From Dastarcus helophoroides (taxonomy: Eukaryota; Arthropoda; Insecta; Coleoptera; Bothrideridae): a stretch of DNA of 64,000 nucleotides. The notes under the pieces are model-generated. The model was not told where the DNA came from, did no database searches, and saw only the letters and a program-made list of their open reading frames with translations. The stretch covers positions 35,835,992 to 35,899,991 of the forward strand of contig CM053329.1 in the NCBI GenBank assembly GCA_028583605.1, read 5' to 3'. This document shows positions 32,257 through 41,800 of this stretch, in pieces. Position numbers and translations under genes: made by a program. The first letter of the stretch is position 1. The number at the start of each line of letters is the position of its first letter.

Positions 32257-32856
32257 TTAATGGGTATCTACATCAGGAATTCTTGTGGGTTCCTCAACTA
32301 ATTGAGATAGTTGACAAGGGATGGCGAAAGCCTCTACCACCCCTCCCGCGTCGTCAGTTCGGGAAGAAAACCTTAACCAGGGGATGTTGTGTACGTTAAA
32401 GTCACCGAGAAAGGCAACCTTAGCTTTTGGATAACTCGTCTGTAGGTGATCAAAGGTTACGGAGAGATAAGAGAAGAGCTGTCTGTATGAGGGATCGTTT
32501 GGAGACAAATAAAGTGAACAAATGAATATTACTTCGTTTTTGGAGCAGATTTTCAACCAAATCACATCGTGATCAGCAGGGTCCAGTGCTTCTTCTCGTT
32601 GACAGGACAGGTCGTTTCGCGTAAAAGCACATTTCCCTCTTGTGTCGAAATTTTATGTGCAAGTCGTAGTTAGGGCAAAGCAAATGGACTGTATTGATGA
32701 ATGGGGAGACCCGAGTTTCTGTCAGAGACAGCATATGGGGTCTTTCCTTTTGACGATGTTGATGAACCGAGTTTATATTTGAGTTTAGACCCCGAATGTT
32801 ACAGAATTGAATTTTGAGTGAATTATTTGAAAGAAACTTGGCGCGTGGTACATTTC
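32257..32856 (-). pseudogene. LINE endonuclease domain
   Basis: The domain starts with FCNIRGLNSN and LSLTETRVSP (32573-32856). It continues in another frame with LYLSPNDPSYRQLF and FLGDFNVHNIPWL (32257-32565). These are the conserved parts of the AP-type endonuclease that nicks the target for LINE insertion. At least one frameshift near 32570 breaks it. The first residues of the open frame beyond 32856 are encoded by the family B fragment, not by LINE sequence. Confidence 0.85.
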
Positions 32857-32890
32857 TTGGTTTTAGGGGACAAGATTTGCATTTCAACAT
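32857..32890 (+). repeat. Family B fragment at the LINE 5' junction (copy 3)
   Basis: TTTCTTGGTTTTAGGGGACA and AGATTTGCATTTCAA match the end of the family B right arm. Only about 34 bases are present. Confidence 0.75.
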
Positions 32891-33140
32891 ATATCTCCAC
32901 AAATGTCAAGTTTTTTTTCTAAAATTTAGACCCTTTAAACTTTCCAGTTTAAAGAAAATCATATTTATGCTCATAATTTAGACTTTTATCATCGAAATTT
33001 TAAGTTTTTAATTTCACAGGGGGGGGTTATTTATAAATTTGTACAATGGACCCTTGATGGGCACACGGCGAGCTTGTATAAAGTATTTGATTTAATGACA
33101 AAATCAGCTAAGAAATATTCTGGTCTGATGAATTTAAGAC

Positions 33141-33608
33141 TGTTGCGGGCTTATCGGTTCGAATTGATTATTAACACGTGAATTGAATAATACCCATTTT
33201 ATTACCAAACTAAACTTGGAACACTACAACTGGATAATGAACTCACTTATTTACTTCTAACTACTAGCTCACCAATTACACTGACTGACTCTAACTAACT
33301 GACTCGAGGGAAAGGCGACCGTCTTATATAGTTTTGGCTCCCAGGTTCTAGAACTTTTCGGCAGATAAGGTTTATCGTTGGCAAAAATTTCTGGAACGCT
33401 TATCTGCCGTTTGCTTCATTATCGCGACCGCTATTCCCCTTATCAGATCTTTCTAGAAAATTTTCTTACATACTAAATTCTATAGTTTACATTTCGCTAC
33501 ACTGTATTACTTCTAGGCATGATACTTAGTTTATCGTGCTTCTAGGTACCTACGTATTATTTGTAGTGCCGAAATTCATGATTCTTGGCTTCTGGAAGAG
33601 TTACAACC
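33141..33608 (-). repeat. Possible solo LTR
   Basis: On the minus strand the order is promoter-like TATATAAG (plus 33333-33340), then AATAAAA (plus near 33192), then an end in CCCGCAACA at 33141. This is the U3-R-U5 layout of an LTR. A TGTTG...CAACA style terminus fits at 33141; the other end, GAGTTACAAC near 33608, is imperfect. I could not find a clear 4-6 bp target duplication. No internal retrovirus-like genes are seen. Confidence 0.4.
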
Positions 33609-34246
33609 TCATGAAAATTAATTACACGTTCATTGGTTTCCCAAAGGGTAAGAGCTTTCTCTTCATGAATCAGATGTAAGCAGATAATCGGTTTATATTA
33701 TCTGCTTCAGACTATTGTTGGACCATTGTATCATCAATTAGGAGAAAATGTGTTATTGATTCAAAAGCAATCAGGTGCAACCTTCTAAATGTATATACAT
33801 AATAATCAGTTTAGTCTAATGCAGGCTTTTTGATGCGATATCATTATATTTCCCCCTCCCCACTAGATATATCTGTAATAAACGTCAAGGCGTTTAATGA
33901 AAGCGCATCCAAAGCATAATAGATCCAGAAAGAAAGGCCTACATGCCGACCTCATTTTAGGGAAGCTATTTCGACTTTATCCTCTGTCATGTGTTGATAC
34001 TTTTAACTTTTTTATTTTTGTTTTACTTCCGATAAGTTGTCATAAAGTGATGTGTTATGAATTTTTAAATATCATATAGTCGTACGTTTTTTCCAAAAAT
34101 TTGTTAATAAATTTCATTTACTGAAACAAAAGTTTAAATATTTTTCCAACGTTTCGAAAAACCTGTAATTTAACATCTTATGGACTTCTATCATCTTATG
34201 GATTTTCCTCCTGGTCTCTGTCATTTGATATCCAGTTTTCTTTCTG
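33609..34246. other. Gene-free stretch
   Basis: No supported features were seen. The 60-codon open frame at 33897-34079 shows no domain. Confidence 0.4.
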
Positions 34247-34478
34247 ACAGATCTCTTCAGGTCGATAGCGTCTCATACGAGACATTTGTGATTAATGCAG
34301 GGGTGGCGCAGGGGTCTGTCCAGTCACCTACTTAGTTTCTGTTACACATAAACGATCTCTTAGCTTCAACTTCCAATCCTATATACGGCTACGTAGATGA
34401 TAGTAGCCTTGTGTCATCATTTTCTCTGACAAACCATTGCTTCCGATCGACTAAGGAAAGAGCAGATACAGATGATTA
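34247..34478 (+). pseudogene. LINE reverse-transcriptase fragment, second copy
   Basis: This matches the reverse complement of about 30730-30985 base by base over most of its length. It includes CTGACAGATCTCTTCAGGTC, TTAATGCAGGGGTGGCGCAG and AACGATCTCTTAGCTTCAAC. It covers the GVPQGS to YADD region, with the YADD equivalent changed (GYVDDSS). It is plus-strand and truncated at both ends. Confidence 0.85.
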
Positions 34479-34571
34479 AAAGGATTTATTTAAAAAAATT
34501 GAAAATATTCAAAAAAAGTCGATTTCTTAAAAATTCTTTGAAATGTTGAAGTTTTAAATATAATTTTTTTT

Positions 34572-34735
34572 TATGGTCCTGGTTTATCTTCAAAAATTGA
34601 AATACAAAACTTGTGTCCTGAAACCAAGAAAGATTAAAAAACTCAACAAAGGTTACTCTAACTTGTTTAGAGAGCCAAGCTATCATCTTCAGAGAGATAC
34701 ACAGTACGGGGACAAGTTTTGTATATCAATTTTTA
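34572..34735. repeat. Family B, copy 4
   Basis: It has the left arm (GGTCCTGGTTTATCTTCAAA, AAACCAAGAAAGATTAAAAA, GCCAAGCTATCATCTTCAGA) and a short remnant of the right arm end (GGGGACAAGTTTTGTATATC). The centre of the right arm, including its hammerhead-like part, is deleted. Confidence 0.8.
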
Positions 34736-34739
34736 AATA

Positions 34740-36500
34740 TAAATGTATCTTTTAAAAACATTCCAAATCAAAAGAAGGGATCTTAAAAAATTTCAACAAA
34801 TTTCGAAATTTTAAAGAAAGTGGAAATTCCTCAAACAGTCAAAATTTCTAAAATGGTCAAAATTTTGAAAAATATCTAAGCTTTTATGAAAAGTTAAGAC
34901 TTCTAAAAAAACTTTAAAACTTTAAATAAAACCAACATTTTAAAAATGGTTAAATTTTTTAAAAAAGAAGTTTAAGTTTTAAAAAATATTCCAAAATTTA
35001 AAAAATATTCCAAAATTTAAAAAATATTCGAAATTATTAAGAAATATCGAGATTTAAAAAACTGAAGGATATTCAGCGAAATCGTCTAAAAACCTAAAAT
35101 TTTGAAAAGCACAAATTCCGAAAAAAAGTCAAAATTATCAAAAATTTCGAAATTCTATATAATTAAAACGTTAAGGAAAAAGTGAAAAAGTCACAAATCT
35201 CAAAAATCACAATTTAAAAAAGTTGAAGTTTTCAAAATAAAGTTAAATTTTTTAAAAGAAAGTTAGTATGTTGAAAAAAAATCGACATTATGAAAAAAGT
35301 TCAAATTTGCGAAGTAAGTCAAAAATTTTAAAATGCAACGAAAATTTCGCAGAATAATCTAAAATTTGAAAAAAAGTCGATTTTAAAAAAATCGATATTC
35401 TTAGATAAAATAAAAAGTGATAAGAGCGAAATGAGAAAGCGGAAATTTTCGAAACTCAAAATTTTGAAAAATGACGAAATTCCGAAATTTTTCGAAAAAT
35501 TGAAATTTTGAAAAATAATATCAACATTTTGAAAAATAATGTCAACATTTTGAAAGCATACTATTAAAAGTTGACCTTTTTAAAAAATCCAAAGATTTTG
35601 GTAAAATAAAGAAATTTTCTAAAAAACTTTTAGAAAAGTTGCAATTTTGATAAATAATCCGAACAGGTTATCAAAATTTTGAAGAATTGTGGAGATTTAG
35701 AAAACTGAAGCAATTTTAGTTAAATTTTCAAGCAGAGCCGAAATTGAAGAGTCCAAATACTGAAGAAAAATGAAAATTATCGAAAAATTCTAAACTTCCA
35801 AAAAACTAGAAGTGAAGAGTAGAAATGTTGAGAAACAGAAAATTCTGTTTGGATAAAATTAAAAAAGAAAGATTGAATGACTTTTTTTTATTGAGTCAAA
35901 GTGTTTGATGGAATATTTTCAAAAAGATTGGAATTTTGAAAAAACATCAAAATTTTCTTACAAGTAATTTTTTTTAAAAAAGCTGTAAAAAGTCGACACT
36001 GATTAAGTTAAATAAAAACATTTTTTTAAAATGTCTACCATGTTAAAATGTCTACTATTTTAAATGTTTACATTTTTTCAAAATGTTTACCTTTTTTTTC
36101 AAAATGCTGTTGAAAATGTGGACTTTTTAAAAAATTTCACCTGATTTTTATTATTTCAAAAACTTCGTTTTTTTCAAAATTTTGACGTCTTCTAAAATTT
36201 CAAAGTTTTCCAAAGTTTCAACTTTTTATAGAGTTTGGACTATATATTTTAAAATGTCAATCCTTTTCAAATGTTCAACTTTTGGCTTCTTTTTGGGATT
36301 TCTTTTTTTAAATCTATTTCAAATATTCGATTTTTTCCAAAAATTCCACTATTCAAGATTTCAAATTTTCCAAAAAATTAGACTTTTTGGATAGTATACT
36401 GTCTTTCTTTCAATATTCAAATTTTTCGAAAATTTGAAAAGTCGTCAGGTCTTTTAAATCTCGTTATTTTTTCAAAATTTTGACCAGTTGTGAATTTTTT
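34740..36500. repeat. Degenerate A/T-rich tract
   Basis: It is A-rich (GAAAAATTTC-type) to about 36000, then T-rich to 36500. The change of strand bias is abrupt. No genes were seen. Confidence 0.65.
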
Positions 36501-36930
36501 GTAGTAGAGTTAAAAATATATAATCAGCGACTGTCACGCTACAAGCCTAGGCTTCTCTAACCACGGAGCCATCGTCACCACTACTCTCAACTCTACTCAT
36601 TCATTTCACATAACGTACCCTCTCGGTATGCGCTGTCTGCGACACCTCGGCCATTCCTGACAACACAGCCGTCCTCGGCTGTCGGCCATAATCCGACACC
36701 TTCGGTAAACATAATACATAAACATAAATGCTATGATGTCAGGTGGATTCCTAATCCCACTTCTGAAACTGTAGTAGAGTTAAAAACATATGATCAGCGA
36801 CTGGAAGTCGAACCCTGGACCGTCACGCTAGAGGCCAGGCTCCTCTAACCTACGGAGCCATCGTCACCACTACTCTCAATTCTACTCATTCATTTCACAT
36901 AACGTACCCTCTCGGTATCCGCTGTCTGCT
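36501..36930 (-). repeat. tRNA-derived SINE pair in direct repeat
   Basis: Two direct copies, 36501-36640 and 36771-36930, flank about 130 bases of unrelated, partly palindromic sequence. On the minus strand the right-hand copy has an A box TGGCTCCGTAGG (36849-36860) and a B box GGTTCGACTTCC (36803-36814), about 35 bases apart as in tRNA promoters. The left-hand copy lacks the segment with the B box. The whole could be a dimeric SINE or an LTR-like pair. Confidence 0.72.
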
Positions 36931-38366
36931 ACATTTTAAACCATCTTTTTGAAATTTAGCCCTTGTTAAAAATATTAAATTGTTTTAAAAATTTCGCCAT
37001 TTTTTTCAATTGTCAAATTTTTTGAAAATGTCGACTATTTTAAAATGTTTACAGTTTTTTCAAAATATTTACCTTTTTTTCGTACTTTTAACTTATTTTG
37101 TTTATTTTTCAAAATTCTGCTGAAAATGTGGACCTTTTGAAAAAAAATTCACCTGATTTTTATTATTTCAAAAATTTTGTTTTTTCCAAAATTTTAACGT
37201 TTTCCAATATTTCAAAGTTTTCGGAAGTTTTAACTTTTTATAGAATTTGAGCATCGAAATTTTCCAAGTCAATTTTTTTTAAAAAGCTGTAAAAAGTCGA
37301 CACTTTGATTAAGTTGAAATTAATGAAAAAAATTGAAAATTTTAAAACCGGCGAAAGTATAAAAAAAAATTAGAAATTTGGAAAATAGTTCAAAATGTCA
37401 AAACAACTTGAATCGAGAAATGTCAAAATTTGAAAGAAATTTTAAAAAAATCCAAACCTTTCAAATAAGGTAGAAGATTTTGGAAAACTCGAAATTTAAG
37501 AAGAGTTTAAATTTTAAAAAAGTTAGAATTTTAGGAGTGAAAATTTGGAACAAACGTCGGAGTTTACAAAAAGTAGATGTTTTCAAAAGCGACAAAATGT
37601 TGGAAAATAAAGCCTACATTTTTAAAAGCCAAAATTAAAAAGAAACTATTTTTTTTTAAAAGACGGAGATTTAAAAAAGTCAAAATTTTAAAAGTCGAAA
37701 GTCTTAAAAAAACGATAATTTTGGCAAGAATTTGAAATTTTTGAAAAAAGTTTAAATTTTGAAATACAATCGTAATTTTGAAAAAAAAAATACAATTTTT
37801 CAAAAAATTGGACATTTTAAAAAATTTTTGGTGTTAAGCTTGCTAAAAAATCTGGAATATTTGAAAGAAAACAGATTTAAAAAAAGTCGAAATCAGAAAA
37901 GTCGAAATTTTTAAAAACTAAAATTTTGAAAAAAGTCGAAATTTTTGATAGTTGAAATTGTGTGAAAAAAAATGTAAAGGCGCAAGTTTTGAAAAATTTG
38001 AAATTTTGATAAAAAATTTGAAATTTCTAAATGAAGTCGGAATTATACAAAAAAAAATTCATTACAAAACTCGACATCCTGATTTTTCCAGAGAAGTTGA
38101 AATTTCAGAAACACCTAATTAAAAAATTGAAATGTTTAAAGGGTCAAATTTTTAAAAAAAACTGTTCGTTTGGGTGAATAACAGTAAAAAAATCGCAACT
38201 TTCATCAAAGTGAAGCGGTCAAAATTTTGGAAAATTGAAATTTTCGGAAAAGTCGAAAATTTGAAAAGACGCGTAATTGAAAAAGTCAAAATTTGAAATA
38301 TTTTAGTAAGTCGAAACTTTGAAAAATGTCGAAATTCCAAAAAAAGACTAAATTTAAAAACAGAGG
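36931..38366. repeat. Degenerate A/T-rich tract
   Basis: The block around 37010-37250 repeats 36040-36230 (TTTCACCTGATTTTTATTAT and GAATTTGGAC-type words). The same block is present at 41840-42060 and 42360-42560. From 37300 it is A-rich. No gene was seen. Confidence 0.65.
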
Positions 38367-38367
38367 T

Positions 38368-38640
38368 TTTTTTTTGGTGAAACGCACTGGTCCTTGGTTA
38401 TTTTCAAAAATTGCAATACAAATCTTGTCCCCTAAAACCAAGAAAAATTAAAAAACACAGCAAAGTTTGCTCTAACACTGTTTCGACAGCCAAGCTATCA
38501 TTTTCAGAGAGATACTCAAGATACTCAGTATCTCTCTGAAGATGATAGCTTGGCTGTCGAAACGCGTTAGAGTAACCTTTGTTGTATTTTTTAATCTTTC
38601 TTGGTTTAAGGGGACAAGATTGGTATTTCAATTTTTGGGA
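38368..38640. repeat. Family B, near-complete palindrome (copy 5)
   Basis: The left arm (from TGGTCCTTGGTTATTTTCAA to TCAGAGAGATACT) and the right arm (from AGTATCTCTCTGAAGATGAT to GGTATTTCAATTTTTG) are reverse complements of about 125 bases around a short centre near 38515. This is the clearest copy for defining the family. Transcribed from either strand, it would fold into a long hairpin. Confidence 0.9.
38532..38572 (+). ncRNA. Hammerhead-like motif of family B
   Basis: The layout is CUCU, CUGAAGA, one extra U, then stem II GAUAGC-UUG-GCUGUC, GAAA, palindromic stem III ACGCGU, H17 = U, and AGAG pairing with CUCU. This is hammerhead architecture except for the extra U between A9 and stem II. 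The extra base makes catalytic activity uncertain. The mirrored arm carries the same motif on the minus strand. Confidence 0.5.
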
Positions 38641-38769
38641 GGAATTTCAAAAAAAGTGATATTTAAAAAATCGATTTATTTAAAAAAATTAAAGTAGTGG
38701 CTGCGAAATAGTGAATGGGATGACATATTAGTTGGTCCTAATCGTCGAGAGTTTTTTGAATTTATTTCA

Positions 38770-38905
38770 CCAATCGATACATCGAAAAAATGTATCGATA
38801 CCGTCGATATATCGAAACGAAACTATCGATATAAAAATATCGAACATCGAAACGAATACATCGATATTTTTAATGCATCGATGTATCGTGTGCATCTCTA
38901 AGTTG
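38770..38905. repeat. Terminal fragment of a DNA transposon with ATCGAT subterminal repeats
   Basis: There are ten or so copies of ATCGATA/TATCGAT in 120 bases. The sequence ends at CGATGTATCGTGTGCATCTCTA, whose reverse complement TAGAGATGCACACGATACAT looks like a hAT terminus. The other end and a transposase are not visible. Confidence 0.5.
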
Positions 38906-39480
38906 AAGAATTCCCCGCTTAGTGTTTTCGCACCTCGTTTCGCATTAATTTATTATTAAATTAGGTGTGATGCGGTACAATTTCCATGATTCGATTTCGG
39001 ATGAATTGTTCCAAAAAATCCCGAAATTACCATACTTGCCTAATTTCTAAAAATAGACATCGCAGCCTAATAAATTCAATTCCCCATTATGTGTAAATGG
39101 ATCCATCCGATGTAAAAAAAGTTACTCATAACTTTTTTCTAATGTATAATTAATTTCAACCACATTGTAAACAAATCTTTTTCCAAGGTTCATACTCGAT
39201 TTTATTATGTATCTGCAACTTTTTTTGTTCCATTCACTGGTTTCTTCAATTTTTCAAGTAAACAGGCCGAATTTGGTCAAGAATCGGATTCTTAGTATAC
39301 TATCCAGTAGTGTTTACAAACAACTTAATTAATTAATAAATATTCAGTTGCGAGTTCGATTAAAAGTGCGCATGGACGCACCGGAGCGCAATGAATGAGA
39401 GAAATCCTACCAACTTCGGACGCTCGCACAGTTTGTTCCTTGGTCTCTCCTTCGACAGGATACAGGGGGATGCGCCGGTC
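38906..39480. other. Upstream region of the GPCR gene
   Basis: This is non-repetitive sequence ahead of the TATA box. No coding region was recognised. Confidence 0.45.
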
Positions 39481-39482
39481 TG

Positions 39483-39489
39483 TATAAAG
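39483..39489 (+). promoter_or_regulatory. TATA box of the GPCR gene
   Basis: TATAAAG is followed by GCGCGCG and lies 59 bases before the start codon. A transcription start about 25-30 bases downstream would give a very short 5' leader, so the leader may continue in this exon only. Confidence 0.55.
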
Positions 39490-39547
39490 CGCGCGAAATG
39501 TTTTATCAAAGTTTTAATCCTTGCAATGTGACTTAGAAAACTTCAAA

Positions 39548-40271
39548 ATGGAATTTTCGTTCAACGGAAGCGGCTGCCCTGAGGAACATTTAGGTCCGAA
39601 ACGTGACGCTTTATATATCGTGATACCAATCATCATAGTTTACATTTTAATCTTTTTTGTCGGTGTCATCGGTAATATAAGTACTTGCATTGTTATCTCG
39701 CGAAATAAGTCGCTGCATAACGCGACGAATTACTACTTATTCAGTCTAGCGATTTCTGACTTGTTACTGTTGTTGTCTGGGGTGCCTCAAGAGGTCTTAC
39801 ATGATTTGGTCAAGGTATCCATATATCTTTCGGTAGCGCGTTTTGCTTCCTTCGGGGGCTCTTCGCCGAGACTTCCGCTAATGCCAGTGTGCTTACCATA
39901 ACTGCTTTTCACCGTGGAACGTTACCTGGCCATCTGCCACCCATTCCTGTCCCATACGATGTCGAAGTTGTCTAGGGCTGTCAAGCTGATCCTGACGATT
40001 TGGTTTTGTGCCATTTGTCTCGCCATACCGCAAGCCCTACAATTTAAGATCATCGGGGGACCGGAATGTGAACTGTGTTACTTCATGGAGCCTATAATCG
40101 AACATTCTTTTGAAGTGTCCACTTTTTTGTTCTTCGTGACGCCTATGACACTTATTACTGTGTTGTATATACTCATCGGATTAAGACTGAAGTCGTCGAA
40201 TATGATGAAGAAGAGGAATACGAACGCGGGCCCCCAAAGCAAATCTTCCAGGAAGGTTGTCAAAATGTTGG
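39548..40271 (+). CDS. Pyrokinin / neuromedin-U-type receptor, first coding exon, with three single-base insertions
   Basis: This is a rhodopsin-class neuropeptide receptor at the cell surface. ATG at 39548 gives MEFSFNGSG with an N-glycosylation site, then GPKRDALYIVIP. TM1 is VGVIGNISTCIVISRNKSLH, TM2 NYYLFSLAISDLLLLLSGVP, and the TM3 end is VERYLAICHPFLSHTMSKLS (ERY in place of DRY). TM4 (FCAICLAIPQALQF) and TM5 (FFVTPMTLITVLYILIGLRL) follow, then KVVKML before a phase 1 donor GGTGAGG (exon end 40271). Between TM2 and TM3 three extra T bases lie in T runs (39796-39797, 39828-39830, 39906-39909). Omitting them would give a conserved TM3 including GLFAETSANASVLTITAF. Since the insertions total three, the frame returns to register. 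TM6-TM7 must be in a downstream exon that I did not find. The GPKRD and SGVPQEV motifs favour the pyrokinin receptor over the CAPA receptor. Confidence 0.85.
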
Positions 40272-40704
40272 GTGAGGGTTTGAATAAAATATCTCGAGTC
40301 CATTAGCTAGGATAAAGTTTACTTTTTGTGCAAACTTTGATTGTTTCAAATAGATTTTATGAATTAACCTCGTCTTGTCTTGGTGTGACGAGGGTCAGCT
40401 ATTAAATATGCAATTAAATTTTGATTAGGTGCTCAATTTTAATGCATGGGTTGGAAAATTTCTAGTATTAAACATTTATGACCTAACTGAGAAATAGGGT
40501 GACGTTTACTTCGTGACAAGGCAAAAAAAATATTACGCAAATACGTTTTAATCGCTATATAGATTCTTTAAGACACTTTTTTATTTTAACAACATTTTAA
40601 ATACCGAGTTACAGGTTTGGAAAATCGATGAAAGAAACGATATTTATTATATAAATGCAATACTTAATTCTTCATGGTAGACCCTTATTGACCGGAAATA
40701 TTAT
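40272..40704. other. Start of the GPCR intron
   Basis: Intron sequence after the donor site. No further feature is seen before the inverted-repeat element. Confidence 0.5.
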
Positions 40705-41258
40705 GTTTTTTTCAATTTATTTAACATTTCTTCGGCCCAGTTTGGCAATATTTAAATTTTTATGGTTTGTTGACAATTTTCTAAACAGTTTTTGAAATGC
40801 GACTACGTGATATTTAAATTTATTGAAAACGTCACTTCATGACAGTTCACAAATTAAGAGGTTAGTTTATTTTACATAGAATAGGAAATAATCAAAAATA
40901 GAAGACCAAAAATTAGATATGGAAAAATAAAAATTTGTTATTTTGATAAATTAGGAAAATATAAAAAAAAATACATAAAAAAGGTTGTAGCACTGGACAT
41001 CGATGTTTCGCTCTCATTTGAGCTCGTCAGCAGTGCATAGCATGGAAAGGGAACAATGAGGAAGAAGACTTAAAAATAAAAAAAAAAATTAAAATATGAA
41101 AAAGAAAAAAGTCAAGAAATTTTAACATGAATAGACGTTTCATGATCAATTTATTGTGTTAAAAAATTTAAATATTTGAAGCCCGATCCACAACAAACAA
41201 AGAAAATTTAAATATTGCTAAACTGGGCCAAAGAAATGTTAAATAAATTGAAAAAAAC
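40705..41258 (-). mobile_element. Inverted-repeat element carrying a hammerhead ribozyme
   Basis: The 56-base arms 40705-40760 and 41203-41258 are near-perfect reverse complements (word shared: TTCAATTTATTTAACATTTC). They enclose about 440 bases. A complete hammerhead on the minus strand lies in the middle. There is no open frame of note. It could be a non-autonomous element or two copies of a Penelope-type or retrozyme terminal repeat in inverted orientation. Confidence 0.65.
40990..41036 (-). ncRNA. Hammerhead ribozyme, type I, complete
   Basis: On the minus strand, stem I GCACUG is followed by core CUGACGA. Stem II is GCUC with loop AAAUGA and GAGC, then GAAA. Stem III ACAUCGAUGU is palindromic, H17 is C, and the stem I 3' arm CAGUGC is fully complementary. 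Predicted cleavage lies between plus-strand positions 40996 and 40995. Every conserved core base is present. The short palindromic stem III is typical of Penelope-like and retrozyme hammerheads. It lies antisense in the presumed GPCR intron. Confidence 0.88.
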
Positions 41259-41800
41259 GCAATACTTAATATTTAATAAATTTCTGAAAAATTTCAAACT
41301 CGGACAACTTATATGATATTTACAAAATTTTTCAGGACGTCATTCCATTTACAGATACATAGTAAGATGAAATGAGTTACTAATTTGACTTAGACGGCTT
41401 TCGGCACAGCATCAAGTAGCCAAGATGCAGTCAAATCATCTTATATGATACTATGGAATCATTACCTATAATTTATGAAGCTAATGTTAGTTTAAAAATA
41501 TCAGGAATAATTTTCCGAAAAAAAATGTAGCCTATTAACTAAATACAGTGGTAAGGAACATCTGTACTAATTTTTGTTGAAATCGGTTCAGCAACTGATG
41601 AGTGAAAAGCCAGCAAACACACACAAAAAATTGTAACCTTGTGATAAAACTCATAAACGCGGTGTTAAATTGTTTTATTTTTTGGTATCACCAAAATAAT
41701 CAGCGTTAGAAAATACACAATTTTGCCAATTTAACCGAAGTTGTATCTTTAATAATAAGAAAGTTAGCAACAGTGCCCAGTTCAATTGGAACACCCGGTA
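41259..41800. repeat. Unassigned sequence with a LINE-tail-like block
   Basis: Around 41555-41635, GGAACATCTGTACTAATTTT, GAAATCGGTTCAGCAACTGA and AAACACACAC resemble the conserved 3' end of RTE-like LINEs in insects. The identification is tentative. The rest is featureless. Confidence 0.35.

Larger units (their letters stand above)
29945..32856 (-). mobile_element. LINE (non-LTR retrotransposon), 5'-truncated and inactivated
   Basis: On the minus strand, this is the second open reading frame of a LINE in several frames. It comprises an apurinic-type endonuclease (32257-32856), reverse transcriptase (about 30600-31625) and a conserved C-terminal segment (29959-30264). There is no first ORF. 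The 5' end at about 32856 abuts a fragment of the family B repeat. A T-rich run at 29925-29937, read as A on the minus strand, marks the probable 3' tail. The motifs fit the Jockey/CR1 group of LINEs; I did not assign a clade. Confidence 0.88.

Noticed and set aside
41598..41620. CTGATGAGTGAAAAG, possible hammerhead
   Set aside because: There is no stem II between the two core segments; the sequence fits a LINE-tail-like block.
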